The notes under the pieces are model-generated. The model saw nothing but the letters and a program-made list of their open reading frames with translations. It made no database searches and was not told where the DNA came from. From Lachnospiraceae bacterium (GTDB taxonomy: Bacteria > Bacillota_A > Clostridia > Lachnospirales > Lachnospiraceae), in assembly GCA_017621115.1 (NCBI GenBank), contig JAGATU010000034.1:1-32485 (forward strand): a stretch of DNA of 32,485 bases, given 5' to 3'. The position numbers were made by a program, and so were the translations under genes. Positions within the stretch are counted from its first letter, which is position 1. Every line of letters begins with the position of its first letter. Below, piece after piece: positions 32,408 to 32,485 of the stretch.

Positions 32408-32485
32408 TTATTTTATTATTTCTGTAACACGAATACCAAAACTTTCTTCGATAACGACTACTTCACCTTTAGCTACAAACTTACC
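32408..32485 (-). CDS. fliY: C-terminal end of flagellar motor switch protein FliN/FliY (partial)
   Basis: The last 25 codons are present: GKFVAKGEVVVIEESFGIRV, then TEIIK and a TAA. This is the ending of the SpoA domain of FliN/FliY, where VAKGEVVVI and FGIRVTEI are highly conserved. The rest lies beyond the right edge. Its place just before cheY is the standard fla/che arrangement. Whether it is FliY (with CheC-like N-terminus) or the short FliN cannot be decided here. Confidence 0.85.
   Translation of the reverse strand, partial: GKFVAKGEVVVIEESFGIRVTEIIK

Noticed and set aside
1..32485. CRISPR arrays, tRNA or rRNA genes, insertion sequences, prophage genes
   Set aside because: No regularly spaced repeats, no clover-leaf or rRNA segments and no transposase or integrase frames were seen on either strand.

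Overview
This window is a chromosomal segment of a motile, low-to-moderate GC Gram-positive anaerobe of the Clostridia, most likely a Lachnospiraceae member (Roseburia/Agathobacter/Butyrivibrio type). The evidence is the fla/che gene order, the linkage of sigD to rpsB, the DUF6115 and DUF342 proteins, the strong AGGAGG ribosome sites and the protein sequences themselves. Species cannot be named from the sequence alone.

Layout. Almost everything lies on the minus strand, so the biological order runs from the right end to the left. From 32485 down to about 14299 is the distal half of a fla/che operon: the end of fliN/fliY, cheY, fliO, fliP, fliQ, fliR, flhB, flhA, flhF, flhG, a PilZ gene, cheB, cheA, cheW, cheC, cheD, a small membrane protein, fliA (sigD), a DUF342/FapA gene, a small conserved unknown, a SwrB-like DUF6115 coiled-coil protein, and a protein with an MltG N-terminal module but no catalytic domain. 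Genes are packed with ATGA, TTGA or TAATG overlaps, which implies one long transcript. It ends at a bidirectional hairpin terminator (14252-14285).

From 12874 to 14249 a two-gene unit lies on the opposite (plus) strand. It encodes a CheX-like protein with two tandem 24-residue MshEN-type repeats, and a stand-alone CheY-like receiver. It is divergent from rpsB and convergent with the fla operon. This is the most interesting item in the window: the repeat geometry (24-5-24) is that of c-di-GMP-binding MshEN domains, here joined to a receiver-phosphatase fold.

From 12843 down to 2896 is the housekeeping series: rpsB (with a possible translated leader peptide), tsf and its terminator, nagB with its own promoter, then a promoter followed by a NodB deacetylase, a bactofilin, pyrH, frr, uppS, cdsA, dxr and rseP, ending at a terminator. 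From memory, Bacillus subtilis has sigD-swrB-rpsB-tsf-pyrH-frr-uppS-cdsA-dxr-rasP. This window keeps that backbone, with nagB/deacetylase/bactofilin inserted between tsf and pyrH and the CheX/CheY pair inserted between the motility operon and rpsB.

The left end (1-2663) holds a PP2C phosphatase, a membrane-anchored Ser/Thr kinase, a PIN-domain gene and the start of a small gene overlapping it, which look like one transcription unit and probably a type II toxin-antitoxin pair at the end. No tRNA, rRNA, CRISPR array, insertion sequence or prophage gene was seen.
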